A stretch of 64,000 bases of DNA from Duganella lactea (GTDB lineage: Bacteria; Pseudomonadota; Gammaproteobacteria; Burkholderiales; Burkholderiaceae_D), in NCBI RefSeq assembly GCF_009857505.1, contig NZ_WWCP01000002.1, positions 1 through 64,000 of the forward strand, given 5' to 3'. Positions 27,885 through 36,345 of this stretch are shown here, in pieces. Position 1 is the first letter of the stretch; the number at the start of each line of letters is the position of its first letter. Under the pieces are notes generated by a model. It saw only the letters and a list, made by a program, of their open reading frames with translations, had not been told where the DNA came from and made no database searches. The translations under genes and the position numbers were made by a program.

Positions 27885-28562
27885 ATGCAGCGTGTAATGC
27901 TGGTGGAAGACGATGCGCGGTTGGCCGCGCTGGTGAAGGAATACCTCGACGGCTACGACTATCAGGTCGATATGGTCTGCCGTGGCGACCTTGCGCTGGA
28001 ACGCTTCCGCGACACGCAGCCCGACCTGGTCATCCTCGATCTGACGCTGCCCGGCATCGATGGCCTGGTGGTGTGTCGCCAGTTACGCCAGTTGAGCGCT
28101 GTTCCTATCCTGATTCTCACCGCGCGCGAAGACAGTTTCGACGAGGTGTCCGGCCTTGAACAGGGCGCCGACGATTACGTCAACAAGCCGGTGCAGCCGC
28201 GCGTGCTGCTGGCACGCCTGCGCGCCTTGCAGCGGCGCGGCGCCAGCATGGGCAGCAGCGATATCGTCATCGGCCAGCTGCGCATCTCGCGCGAGAACCG
28301 CACCGTCCAATGGCGCGCGCAGGAAGTGTCGATGAACAGCGCGGAATTCAAGCTGTTCCTGATCCTTGCCGACGCCGCCGGCAAAGTCATGTCGCGTAAC
28401 GATATCCTGGTCAAGATGCGCGGCATCGAGTTCGATGGGCTGGACCGCAGCATCGACAACTGCGTCTCGCGCCTGCGCCGCAAGTTCGGCGATCAAGGCG
28501 CCGATCGCATCAAAACCGTCTGGGGCGAAGGTTATCTGTTCAGCCCTTCGGCCTGGGAATGA
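27885..28562 (+). CDS. OmpR-family response regulator (RstA-like)
   Basis: Protein of 225 aa from ATG 27885, which has AGGAG 8 nt upstream. Receiver with phospho-acceptor D52 in VILDLTLPGIDG and K in VNKPVQ, then a C-terminal winged-helix DNA-binding domain (about 128-222) with MNSAEFKLFLIL, DRSIDNCVSRLRRKFGD and VWGEGYLFSP. It overlaps the kinase gene start by 4 nt. The closest described arrangement is RstA/RstB. Likely targets are the divergent outer-membrane operon and itself. Confidence 0.92.
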   Translation: MQRVMLVEDDARLAALVKEYLDGYDYQVDMVCRGDLALERFRDTQPDLVILDLTLPGIDGLVVCRQLRQLSAVPILILTAREDSFDEVSGLEQGADDYVNKPVQPRVLLARLRALQRRGASMGSSDIVIGQLRISRENRTVQWRAQEVSMNSAEFKLFLILADAAGKVMSRNDILVKMRGIEFDGLDRSIDNCVSRLRRKFGDQGADRIKTVWGEGYLFSPSAWE

Positions 28563-29851
28563 ATCGCCTGTTCCGGCGCTTCGCGCTGCTGGTGCTGCTG
28601 GCGATGACGCTGGCCAGCGCCGTCATTTACCTGACATTCCGTCTGCTGTTCGGCGATCCGTTGGAGCAGATCGCGCGCCGCCAGGCCGCCGGCCAGATCT
28701 TCCTGCTGGAGCAGTACATCGACCAAGCGCCGGCAGACGAATGGCTGCCACGCCTGAACAAGGTACGTGAAGTGTCCGAGGTCACGCTGGAACTCCAGCC
28801 GTTGCGCGCCACGCTGTCCTCCCTGCCCTCGCGCCAGCATGAGGCGCTACTGCGCGGCGAGTTGGTGATCGACGTCGCCGGCAAAGCTTATTACCGCCGC
28901 GTCGACACCACGGGTACGCGCTATATCGGCAGCGATGAAGACGTGATTCACGCCGGGCATCTGCCCATCGACATCGGCGAAGCGCTCGGCATGGAGGCGA
29001 TCCGCTTCGCGGTCATCGCGCTCTTCCTGCTGGTGCCGATCGGCTGGTGGTCGCGCAGACACTGGCGCGGCCTGCAAGCGCTGTCGAAGATGGCCGATGA
29101 TTTCGGACACGGCAATCTGTCCGCCCGCGCCGACGTGGCGCGCAGCGCCAGCATCGCGCCGCTGGCCGGCCGCATCAACGAGATGGCGGACCGTATCGCC
29201 GCCCTGCTGGAAGCGCGCAAGCATTTGCTGCACGCTGTGTCGCACGAACTGCGCACACCGATCGCGCGGCTGGAGTTCGGCATGGAGCTGCTGCGCGAGC
29301 GTCACGCTGGCGACGATGAAGCGTTGCAGCGCCGGCTGCAAGCCATGCTCGCCGATGTCGAGGAACTGAAAGCGCTGGTCGAGGAGCTGTTAAGCCTCAA
29401 TCAACTCGATCACGCCGAGGCGATGCCGCGGCAAGCGTTTGCGCCAACGCCACTGCTGCGCGCCTGCACGCCGCCGCAAGGCGCGCACGAATTCAACGCC
29501 AGTATCGCCGACGACCTGGGCGAGCTGCATGGCGATGCACGTTTGCTGGCGCGTGCCATCAACAACCTGCTGGGCAACGCCGCCAAGTACGCGCAATCCC
29601 GCATCACGCTGACCGCCACGCGCGGCGAGCAACTGCACATCGTCGTTGAAGACGATGGTCCCGGCATTCCCGCGGACGCGCGGGCGCAGGTGTTTGAGCC
29701 TTTCTACCGTCTGACGCGCCAAGCCGATCATGCGGCAGGAGGTTACGGCCTGGGTCTGGCCATCGCCGCGCGCGCCATCCGCTTGCATGGCGGCGACATT
29801 CTTATTGATGCATCACCGCTGGGCGGCGCACGGTTCACCGTTTCAATCTAG
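28559..29851 (+). CDS. Sensor histidine kinase (RstB-like)
   Basis: Membrane kinase of 430 aa. TM1 about 8-28, periplasmic sensor about 29-146, TM2 about 147-164 (FAVIALFLLVPIGWW), HAMP about 165-218, HisKA with H229 in AVSHELRTPIARLEF, HATPase_c with NNLLGNAAKYA, DDGPGIP and GYGLGLAIAARA. The 118-residue periplasmic domain suggests an envelope signal. Coupled by ATGA to the response regulator. No terminator hairpin follows. Confidence 0.92.
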   Translation: MNRLFRRFALLVLLAMTLASAVIYLTFRLLFGDPLEQIARRQAAGQIFLLEQYIDQAPADEWLPRLNKVREVSEVTLELQPLRATLSSLPSRQHEALLRGELVIDVAGKAYYRRVDTTGTRYIGSDEDVIHAGHLPIDIGEALGMEAIRFAVIALFLLVPIGWWSRRHWRGLQALSKMADDFGHGNLSARADVARSASIAPLAGRINEMADRIAALLEARKHLLHAVSHELRTPIARLEFGMELLRERHAGDDEALQRRLQAMLADVEELKALVEELLSLNQLDHAEAMPRQAFAPTPLLRACTPPQGAHEFNASIADDLGELHGDARLLARAINNLLGNAAKYAQSRITLTATRGEQLHIVVEDDGPGIPADARAQVFEPFYRLTRQADHAAGGYGLGLAIAARAIRLHGGDILIDASPLGGARFTVSI

Positions 29852-29868
29852 CTCCTTCATATTTATCA

Positions 29869-29878
29869 TAACGCGTTA
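29869..29878. promoter_or_regulatory. TAACGCGTTA palindrome (site 1)
   Basis: Perfect 10-bp palindrome between the RstB-like kinase and the ECF sigma gene. The same core occurs three more times around the small coiled-coil gene at 34037-34372. Likely an operator, possibly of that protein. Confidence 0.5.
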
Positions 29879-29892
29879 CGACAAATAGGCTC

Positions 29893-29922
29893 TTGTGCGA
29901 CAGTTTGCACTGAACATATAAT
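29893..29922 (+). promoter_or_regulatory. Candidate sigma-70 promoter of fecI-like gene
   Basis: TATAAT at 29917-29922 with a weak TTGTGC at 29893-29898 (18-nt spacer). The Fur palindrome begins 2 nt downstream, so a bound repressor would cover the start of transcription. Confidence 0.45.
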
Positions 29923-29923
29923 A

Positions 29924-29940
29924 ATGAGAATTATTCTCAT
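29924..29940. promoter_or_regulatory. Fur box
   Basis: ATGAGAAT-T-ATTCTCAT, a perfect 17-bp palindrome that fits the 7-1-7 Fur pattern (TGAGAAT-T-ATTCTCA). It lies 20 bp before the ECF sigma start codon and just after a TATAAT element. Iron-loaded Fur is expected to repress the sigma/FecR/receptor genes. Confidence 0.85.
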
Positions 29941-29959
29941 GTATTCAAGGTGATCTTGC

Positions 29960-30490
29960 ATGCCGGCCTCCGATATCATTACGCAACCACAGCTGCATAC
30001 GCTGTATGCGGATCATCACGGCTGGCTGCAAGCGTGGCTGCGCAAGAAGCTGGGCTGCGTCTTCACCGCTGAAGACTTGACGCAGGATACATTTCTGCGT
30101 CTGCTGCTTCGTCCCCGACAGCTGGACGAAAAGCAAAATCCGCGCGCCTATCTGACCACCATTGCCAAGGGCCTGATGGTCGATCATTGGCGGCGCGCGG
30201 AAATTGAAGGTGTCTGGCTGGCCGCCATGATGGAGCTGCCCGGCGCCACGCATCCATCGGCCGAATACCAGGCCATCATTGTGGAAACGCTGATGGAGGT
30301 CGACCGCATCCTCGCCAATCTGGCGGAAAAGCCGCGCGCTGCCTTTCTGCTGGCGCACTTGCACGATCTGACCTACGCCGAGATCGGCGCGCGGCTCCAG
30401 GTCTCGGAGCGGATGGTCAAGAAGTACATGGCCCAGGCCATGTTGCATTGCCTGTCGGCCGGCGCCTCGTTCCGCGCGGCGCAGCCATGA
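29960..30490 (+). CDS. ECF sigma factor, FecI type
   Basis: Sigma-70 family protein of 176 aa. Region 2 at about 12-80 (LYADHHGWLQAWLRKKLG, AEDLTQDTFLRLL) and region 4 at about 115-165 (KPRAAFLLAHLHDLTYAEIG). This is the iron-starvation sigma group, working with a FecR anti-sigma and a TonB transducer, both encoded next. Expression should be released when Fur leaves the palindrome just upstream. Stop overlaps the FecR start (ATGA). Confidence 0.92.
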   Translation: MPASDIITQPQLHTLYADHHGWLQAWLRKKLGCVFTAEDLTQDTFLRLLLRPRQLDEKQNPRAYLTTIAKGLMVDHWRRAEIEGVWLAAMMELPGATHPSAEYQAIIVETLMEVDRILANLAEKPRAAFLLAHLHDLTYAEIGARLQVSERMVKKYMAQAMLHCLSAGASFRAAQP

Positions 30491-31476
30491 ACGCCGCCCA
30501 CGACGCCATCCCCTTCGCCACGCTGGAGCAGGCCGCCGAATGGTACGCCGTGTTACGGTCCGGCAAAGTGGCGGACGAGGAACGCCGTCGCTGGGCAGCA
30601 TGGCTGGCGGCGGATGACGCCAACCGTCAGGCGTGGGCGCGGGTGGAGAGCATCGGTCAGGGCGTTTCTTTCGCTAAAGATGCGCCGGAGGCCGCCAGTT
30701 CGGCCCTGGTCGCGGCCAATCAACTGCGCCAGCGCCGCAAGATGCTCAAGACGCTGACCTTGGCGGCGATCACCGGCGGGCTTGGCTGGCAACTGTCGCG
30801 TCAGGACGAGTTGCGCGCAACCATCGCCGGGCTGATGGCGACGCATCGCACCGGCGTTGGCGAGAGCAACCGTCTGCGGCTGGCCGACGGCACGCAACTC
30901 TGGCTCAACACCCACACCGCCGTGGACGACCGTTACGACGCCAAACAGCGTCAGTTGGTCCTGCATCATGGTGAAATTCTGATCGAAACCCATACGGACG
31001 CGCAGCAGCCGTCCCGCCCTTTCGTGGTTCACAGCCGGCAAGGCAGCATGCGCGCGCTGGGCACGCGTTTTGAGGTGCGTCAGTTTGATGATCACACGCG
31101 GCTGGGCGTCAGCGAAGGGCGCGTCGAGGTAATGCCATTGGGCGCGTCGTCGCCGCACATCATCGAGGCCGGCCAGGAAGTGCGCTTTTCGCGTCACGCC
31201 ATTTCGCCGGCCGACCGGTTACCGCCCGCGCGACAGGCATGGACGCATGGCATGCTGATCGCCCAGGATTTGCCACTGGCGCAGTTTCTGGCCGAATTGT
31301 CGCGCTACCGCCATGGCCATCTGGGCTGCGATCCGGCGGTGGCCGATCTGCGGGTCGTTGGCGGCTTCCCGCTGCGCGACACCGATCAGGCGCTGGCCAT
31401 GCTGGAGGCGGCGCTGCCGGTGCGGGCACATGCGGTGATGCCGTGGTGGGTGACGGTCAAGCCGTGGCAAAAATAA
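30487..31476 (+). CDS. FecR-family anti-sigma/sigma regulator
   Basis: Protein of 329 aa from ATG 30487. N-terminal cytosolic domain with the family tryptophans (AAEWYAVLRSGKVADEERRR, WAAWLA, WARVE), one membrane segment near 95-115 (LKTLTLAAITGGLGWQL), then the periplasmic FecR domain (GVGESNRLRLADGTQLWLNT, GEILIETH, FVVHSRQGSMRALGTRFEVR). It carries the signal from the TonB receptor's STN domain across the inner membrane to the sigma factor. Coupled to the sigma gene. Confidence 0.92.
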   Translation: MNAAHDAIPFATLEQAAEWYAVLRSGKVADEERRRWAAWLAADDANRQAWARVESIGQGVSFAKDAPEAASSALVAANQLRQRRKMLKTLTLAAITGGLGWQLSRQDELRATIAGLMATHRTGVGESNRLRLADGTQLWLNTHTAVDDRYDAKQRQLVLHHGEILIETHTDAQQPSRPFVVHSRQGSMRALGTRFEVRQFDDHTRLGVSEGRVEVMPLGASSPHIIEAGQEVRFSRHAISPADRLPPARQAWTHGMLIAQDLPLAQFLAELSRYRHGHLGCDPAVADLRVVGGFPLRDTDQALAMLEAALPVRAHAVMPWWVTVKPWQK

Positions 31477-31557
31477 TCGCACCTTCCGGTTCCCTTTTTC
31501 GCGCGTTGCACGGAAAGCAGAGTGAAGACAGCTTTTTCCTCATTTCCGAAAGTTTCC

Positions 31558-33945
31558 ATGACATTCAATCTGACTCAGAAGGCCCTGGCCGCGATGCTGG
31601 CCGCCGCCCTCCCCGCCCTGGCCGTGGCCGCCGAGGCCGTGCCGCGCGCCTACAACATTCCGGCCGGGCCGCTCAACGCCGTGATCGCGCGCTTTTCCGC
31701 CGAATCCGGCGTATTTGTCGCCGCCGATGGCGCGCTGACCAATGGTAAAAACAGCCCTGGCCTGGCGGGCACGCTGACACCGCAGGAGGCGCTGAACCGC
31801 CTGCTGGCCGGCAGCCGTCTGCAAGCCGTTGCGCAGGGCGGCGGCTACGTGCTGAAGGAGAGCGCGGCGCCGGCGACCGTGCAGCGCCCCGATGCCGCGC
31901 TGGCGCTGCCGGAAGTGCAGGTCCGGGGCGAGCGCGAGACCGCGCTCGGCCACGTAGACGGCTATGTGGCGCGCCGCAGCGCCACCGCCACCAAGACCAA
32001 CATCCGCCTGATCGAAAACCCACAGTCGGTGTCGGTGATCACGGCCGACGAGCTTGCCGACCGCAAGGTCGAATCGCTGGACGAGGCGCTACGCTACACC
32101 GCCGGCGTCACGCCCAATATGAAACCATGGTCGGTGGACGAGTTTTCCATGTTGCGCGGCTTTGAGCTGGGCACCGCCGGCATTTTTCGCGATGGCCTGC
32201 TGACCTCGGGCCGCGCCTACGCGGCGCCGATCGAGCCATACGGCCTGGAGCGTCTGGAAGTGCTGCGCGGCCCGGCCTCGGTGCTGTACGGCCAGTCGCC
32301 GCCGGGCGGCATGATCAACGCCGTCTCGAAGCGCCCTTCGGCCACCGCCGTGCATGAAATCGGCGTTGAATATGGCAGCTACGACCGCAAACAGGTCAAG
32401 GCCGACCTGGGCGGTGCGCTGGACCAGAATGGCGAGTGGACTTACCGCCTCACCATGCTGGGCCGCAATTCCGGCACGCGTATTGACCTCGACCGTGACA
32501 ACCGTCTGTACGTCGCCCCGGCGCTGACCTGGCGGCCGGACGCCGCCACCTCGCTGACGCTGCTGGCGCAGTATCAGAAGGATAACCAGTCCTATGTGTG
32601 GCCGAATCAGCTTCAGAATCCTGGTGCACAGGGGCAGCCGTCACCCAGCGTCAACCTGGGCGGTCGGGACAACCGATGGAACCGCGAAAATCACACCTTC
32701 GGCTATGAATTCGAGCATCGGTTCAACGACACGTGGCAGATTCAGCAAAATCTGCGCTACACCGAACTGAAGCGCGATGAGACCAACGTCTTCCCGCGCG
32801 TGTTGCAGGCCGACGGTCGTTCCATGACGCGGCTGTTCTATCCGCGCAACTCGGCCTGGCGCGGACTACAGACCGATACCCGTGTGCAGGCGACGTTCAA
32901 GACCGGCGCGCTGGCGCACAATGTGCTGATCGGCTTCGATTATGCGGACAACAAGACCACCGACAGCTTCCCCTACAGCATCACGCCGATGCCTAATCTC
33001 GATCTGTACAACCCGGTGTACGGCGACCAGCAGACGGCGGTGCCGTCGCCATCGCCGCGCTATGAACTGTATCCACTGAAGCAGAAAGGCCTGTATCTAC
33101 AAGACCAGTTGGCCTGGGATAAATGGGTGGTGACCGCCGGCGTGCGCCGTGACCGCGCGGATAACGAGAACACCCGCGTGCTGCCGGCGGCCGGCACCGC
33201 CACGCAAACGTACAGCCAGTCCGCCAGCAAGACCACCAGGCGCCTGGGCGGCGTCTACCTGTTTGAATCCGGTTGGGCGCCGTATGTCAGCTACTCGACC
33301 TCGTTTTCGCCGGAGATTGGCCGTGACATTAACGGCGAACTGCTCCAACCGTCCACCGGACGGCAGCTGGAGGCCGGCCTGCGCTATCAGCCGGACCATG
33401 GCAACGTCAGCTACACCGCGTCGGTGTTTAACCTGACGCGCAAGAACGTGACCACCGCCGCCACGCAGGACCCGAATTCGCTGGTGCAAAGCGGCGAAGT
33501 CCGCTCCCGGGGGCTGGAACTGGAGGCGCGCGCCGACATCCTGCGCAATCTCAGCATTGTGGCGCAATACACTTATCTGGACAGCGAGATCACCCAAAGT
33601 AACAACGGCGATCGCGGCCTGGCGCAGATGGGGGCCGTCAAGCATAGCGCATCGGTCTGGGCCAAGTACAGCCACAAGCTCAACGATACCGCGCTCGGCT
33701 ACGCCGGCCTGGGCGTGCGCTACTTCGGCAAGGCGCGCTCGTCCATGGACTATGGCAATAGCAACCTGACCAATCCGTCGCTGGGGATGGTCGATGCCGC
33801 CTTCGGCGTCGAGCAAGGGCCATGGCGCTACTCCGTCAACTTCAATAACCTGTTCGACAAGCAGGTGCTGCTCGATTGCGATGGCAAACTCTGCTATCGC
33901 AACGCCGAGCGCACCGTCAACGTCAGCGCAAGTTATCGCTTCTGA
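31558..33945 (+). CDS. TonB-dependent siderophore transducer with STN domain
   Basis: Outer-membrane receptor of about 795 aa from ATG 31558 (GTG 31522 is an alternative). Signal peptide LTQKALAAMLAAALPALAVA, then an STN domain about 28-100 (AYNIPAGPLNAVIARFSAES, GTLTPQEALNRLLAGS), plug with IENPQSVSVIT, VLRGPASVLYGQSPPGG and NAVSKRP, and barrel ending VSASYRF. The STN domain and the sigma/FecR genes before it show that it both imports a ferric siderophore and signals its presence. The ligand is unknown. One Cys pair near the end (LDCDGKLCY) resembles that in FhuA/FoxA-like barrels. Confidence 0.93.
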   Translation: MTFNLTQKALAAMLAAALPALAVAAEAVPRAYNIPAGPLNAVIARFSAESGVFVAADGALTNGKNSPGLAGTLTPQEALNRLLAGSRLQAVAQGGGYVLKESAAPATVQRPDAALALPEVQVRGERETALGHVDGYVARRSATATKTNIRLIENPQSVSVITADELADRKVESLDEALRYTAGVTPNMKPWSVDEFSMLRGFELGTAGIFRDGLLTSGRAYAAPIEPYGLERLEVLRGPASVLYGQSPPGGMINAVSKRPSATAVHEIGVEYGSYDRKQVKADLGGALDQNGEWTYRLTMLGRNSGTRIDLDRDNRLYVAPALTWRPDAATSLTLLAQYQKDNQSYVWPNQLQNPGAQGQPSPSVNLGGRDNRWNRENHTFGYEFEHRFNDTWQIQQNLRYTELKRDETNVFPRVLQADGRSMTRLFYPRNSAWRGLQTDTRVQATFKTGALAHNVLIGFDYADNKTTDSFPYSITPMPNLDLYNPVYGDQQTAVPSPSPRYELYPLKQKGLYLQDQLAWDKWVVTAGVRRDRADNENTRVLPAAGTATQTYSQSASKTTRRLGGVYLFESGWAPYVSYSTSFSPEIGRDINGELLQPSTGRQLEAGLRYQPDHGNVSYTASVFNLTRKNVTTAATQDPNSLVQSGEVRSRGLELEARADILRNLSIVAQYTYLDSEITQSNNGDRGLAQMGAVKHSASVWAKYSHKLNDTALGYAGLGVRYFGKARSSMDYGNSNLTNPSLGMVDAAFGVEQGPWRYSVNFNNLFDKQVLLDCDGKLCYRNAERTVNVSASYRF

Positions 33946-34010
33946 TGGGCGGCCTGCCGGCGGCGGCACGATGTTTTTACTTTTGTTGCCCAAGGCAGGC
34001 TAAAATTATC

Positions 34011-34022
34011 GTCACGCGTTAC
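34011..34022. promoter_or_regulatory. GTCACGCGTTAC palindrome (site 2), leader operator
   Basis: Imperfect copy (one mismatch between arms) of the GTAACGCGTTAC element, ending 14 bases before ATG 34037 and just upstream of the ribosome site. Position fits autoregulation of the small gene that follows. Confidence 0.5.
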
Positions 34023-34036
34023 CTTAAAAGGAAACC

Positions 34037-34372
34037 ATGAAACAAGCGGACGATAATCAAACACTGGAATTGGACATGGCCGGCGCCAGGCGCGGTCGCG
34101 GCCGGCCGGCCACCGGCAATGCGATGAGCAGCGCCGAGCGGCAAAAAGCCTATCGCGACCGCAAGCGCGAGGAAAAGCACGCCATCGTCACTTCCCGTAA
34201 CGCGTCACAGGAAATGCCGCCGGATGATGGCTCCCCGCGCCGCCTCATCGCCGAGCTGGACAAAGCGCACAAAACCGTCGAAGCACTGCGCCGCGAAAAT
34301 GCCTTGTTGGCCGCAGAACTGGCGGCAAGCAAACGCGCCTATGCCGACTTGGCAAAACGTCTAAAAACGTAA
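34037..34372 (+). CDS. Small basic/coiled-coil protein, candidate DNA-binding regulator
   Basis: Protein of 111 aa. Residues 17-48 are strongly basic: an AT-hook-like ARRGRGRPATG, then SSAERQKAYRDRKREEK. Residues 68-110 form a predicted coiled coil rich in Leu/Ala with a heptad through L74, V81, A88, L95 and L109. The two parts are joined by a short Pro/Asp linker. The GRPATG...AERQ..YR.R motif is common in small plasmid, phage and host proteins of unknown role. Palindromic sites lie in the leader, inside the gene and across its stop codon, which suggests self-regulation. Good GGAAACC site before ATG. Confidence 0.65.
   Translation: MKQADDNQTLELDMAGARRGRGRPATGNAMSSAERQKAYRDRKREEKHAIVTSRNASQEMPPDDGSPRRLIAELDKAHKTVEALRRENALLAAELAASKRAYADLAKRLKT
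34197..34208. promoter_or_regulatory. GTAACGCGTCAC palindrome (site 3), inside gene
   Basis: Imperfect copy of the GTAACGCGTTAC element within the coiled-coil gene, 186 bp from the leader copy. It may be a secondary site for DNA looping. Confidence 0.4.
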
Positions 34373-34381
34373 CGCGTTACG
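34368..34381. promoter_or_regulatory. CGTAACGCGTTACG palindrome (site 4), across stop codon
   Basis: Perfect 14-bp palindrome, the best copy of the element. It contains the TAA stop of the coiled-coil gene and lies 8 bp before the end of the convergent nitroreductase gene. No T run follows, so it is not a standard terminator. Confidence 0.55.
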
Positions 34382-34388
34382 CATAATT

Positions 34389-35441
34389 TCAGCGCATCAA
34401 GTCCTGCAGGTCCCTGCGAATGGAACGGGACTCGGACGCGGTGCCATACCCGACGCGACCCATGTACACCGCACGTTCAACTTCGCCGCCCAGCAGCTGG
34501 CGCAAATCATGCCGCAGCGCCTCGGCCTCGGCCACCACGGCGATGTCCGTCGTAAAGCGCACACCGTCGCGCAGGTAGGCGCTGAAGATCAGTGGTGTCA
34601 GTTCCGGCTGCATCATCAGACCCAGACTGGTCAGCGTCAGCCACAGCCGCTGTACCGCGCGGCCGGCGTCAACGTAATCGTCGATGCCTTGCGGGGGCTG
34701 GGCGGCGCGCAGCACATAGTGCGCGGCACAGGCCAGGCCTGGCAGCAAATCCATCTGCAGGCGCGGCGCCCAGGTGCCCATCAGCGCGTTCATCCTGCGC
34801 ATGCGTTCCCAGCTGTGCATGCCCCAGCGCATCAGCTTGACCGTTATGGCGTCCACGCCGAGCGCGCCGGCCGGCACCTTGTCCTTGCTGCGCAGATTGT
34901 CCCAGTCGATGATGTCGCGGTGCACGGTGAACGCTTCCGGCATCGTCAGCCGCACGCGGGCGTTGCGGTACATCAGGCGGGCGGCGGCGGCGCGCGCGGG
35001 CCCCTCCAGCCATTGCAGCGTGTAGCCCGGTCCCAGCGCCGCCTCCAGTGCCTGCCTGTGCTCGGGCAGCAGCGGCTGCCGGCTCAGTGGCCGGCGCTGC
35101 ACCGAGCGCTGCTCGATAACATCGATCAACGGGCTGCGCGCCAGCGCCGGATCGGCGTCGAAACGCACCTCGAACACTGGTTCCTGCTCGCTGCCGCCGC
35201 GTTTCACCACCGGCCGCAGTTGATGCGCGGTCGCGGCGATGGCCATGGTCTCCAGCAGCGCGCCGTAGGACACCTGGCTGGCGTGACCGCGCAGGTCGTA
35301 CACCACGTGGTCGCGGGTGTCGCGGCAATGCACCGCCACTTCCAGCGGACCGCGCCGCTCGAAACGCCACGGCTGGGTGTTGTCGCCGCTGGGCGCCCAG
35401 CGCGCCAGCGACAGGATGTCGGCCAACGGATCGGCGTTCAT
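34389..35441 (-). CDS. Nitroreductase-fold protein (MoeY/Acg-like)
   Basis: Flavin-dependent nitroreductase family protein of 350 aa from ATG 35441. The FMN-binding start LARWAPSGDNTQPWRFE is at residues 13-29. Length and two related halves fit the Acg/MoeY type rather than the classic 200-aa homodimer; the second half has PQGIDDYVDAGRAVQRLWLT and LLGGEVERAVYMGRVGYG. MoeY-named relatives lie next to ThiF-like genes, as here. Whether it has redox activity or stores flavin is unknown. Start overlaps the ThiF stop by 4 nt. Last gene of a six-gene coupled operon. Confidence 0.85.
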   Translation of the reverse strand: MNADPLADILSLARWAPSGDNTQPWRFERRGPLEVAVHCRDTRDHVVYDLRGHASQVSYGALLETMAIAATAHQLRPVVKRGGSEQEPVFEVRFDADPALARSPLIDVIEQRSVQRRPLSRQPLLPEHRQALEAALGPGYTLQWLEGPARAAAARLMYRNARVRLTMPEAFTVHRDIIDWDNLRSKDKVPAGALGVDAITVKLMRWGMHSWERMRRMNALMGTWAPRLQMDLLPGLACAAHYVLRAAQPPQGIDDYVDAGRAVQRLWLTLTSLGLMMQPELTPLIFSAYLRDGVRFTTDIAVVAEAEALRHDLRQLLGGEVERAVYMGRVGYGTASESRSIRRDLQDLMR

Positions 35442-36310
35442 GATGGCTTGAATGTCTTGCTGTACATTTTTACCCCCATCGAAATGGCCAGGCGGTGCAG
35501 CGGATGCTGGTTGCCGCCCGGCCGCCAGGTATGCACCAGCTTGTTGAGATAGGCGTCGAAGTGCAGGCCGTGCGGCGCCGCCAGCACCTTGCCGCGGCCG
35601 ATGAACAGTTTCAGCGCGGTGGTGGCCGCCATGCCCGCGCATAGGTTGATCGCCATGATGGTGGACGGGCCACGTCGCTCGGCCAGATTGATCGCCGACG
35701 GCACCACCAGGTAGCCGCGGTGCAGACCGGCTGGCGCCAGGCCGACCATGAAGCGCACGGCTTTTTCCAATTCGGGCCGCTCGCCCCACTGGAAGTAGTC
35801 CTCGAAACTCATCCGCCCAGGCAGGAAGCTCAGCGTGGCGGCGCCCATGCCCAGCGGCGCCGCCGTGGTCGATGGAATGCCGCGCTCGGCACACGCGGCG
35901 AAAGTGCGCTGGCGGGCGTCGAAGGCGAAGAAGTCCAGGCTGTCCAGATACAGGTCGACGCCGCTCAGGAACCGCGGCAGGTTGTCCGCATTGACGCCGT
36001 CGGGGAACATCTCGATGTCCGCCTCGGGATTGATGTCGCGCACCATGCGCGCGATCACCTCGACCTTGGGCTGATCCAGCGTGCTCATGTTTGCGCCCAC
36101 CTGGCGGTTGAAGTTGACCACGTCAAAAGTGTCGAAGTCGGCCAGGTGGAATTTACCGACGCCGAGCCGCGCCAGCGTGGTGGCGTGGATACCGCCGACC
36201 CCGCCACCGCCGGCGATGGCCACGCGTTTGCCGCGCAGGATGGCTTGCTCCTGTGGCGTGACCCAGCCGATGTTGCGGGAGAACGCCTGGTCGTAGGAAA
36301 AGCGCGACAT
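35438..36310 (-). CDS. ThiF/MoeB/HesA (E1-like) adenylyltransferase-fold protein
   Basis: E1-like protein of 290 aa from ATG 36310. Rossmann nucleotide motif AGGGGVGGIHA (33-43), acidic ADFDTFD (57-63), arginine-finger box VNFNRQ (65-70), K82 in DQPKVE and D123 in LYLDSLDFF. Compared with MoeB/ThiF it has no CxxC zinc pairs, and the loop that normally carries the catalytic cysteine (STTAAPLGMGA, 147-157) has none. It may therefore adenylate a carboxylate without forming a thioester. The C-terminus has KLVHTWRPGGNQHPLHRL. Partner nitroreductase overlaps its stop. Confidence 0.88.
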   Translation of the reverse strand: MSRFSYDQAFSRNIGWVTPQEQAILRGKRVAIAGGGGVGGIHATTLARLGVGKFHLADFDTFDVVNFNRQVGANMSTLDQPKVEVIARMVRDINPEADIEMFPDGVNADNLPRFLSGVDLYLDSLDFFAFDARQRTFAACAERGIPSTTAAPLGMGAATLSFLPGRMSFEDYFQWGERPELEKAVRFMVGLAPAGLHRGYLVVPSAINLAERRGPSTIMAINLCAGMAATTALKLFIGRGKVLAAPHGLHFDAYLNKLVHTWRPGGNQHPLHRLAISMGVKMYSKTFKPS

Positions 36311-36345
36311 GGATGGCACCTCATTGCGTTGGTGTCGGCAGAATA

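Noticed and set aside
34509..35552. 347-codon plus-strand frame opposite the nitroreductase
   Set aside because: Antisense shadow; the minus-strand product has clear FMN-binding motifs.
34389..36310. Azole-forming (TOMM) peptide system, from ThiF-like plus nitroreductase genes
   Set aside because: No YcaO cyclodehydratase and no Cys/Ser-rich precursor gene is visible; the nitroreductase is Acg/MoeY-like rather than SagB-like.
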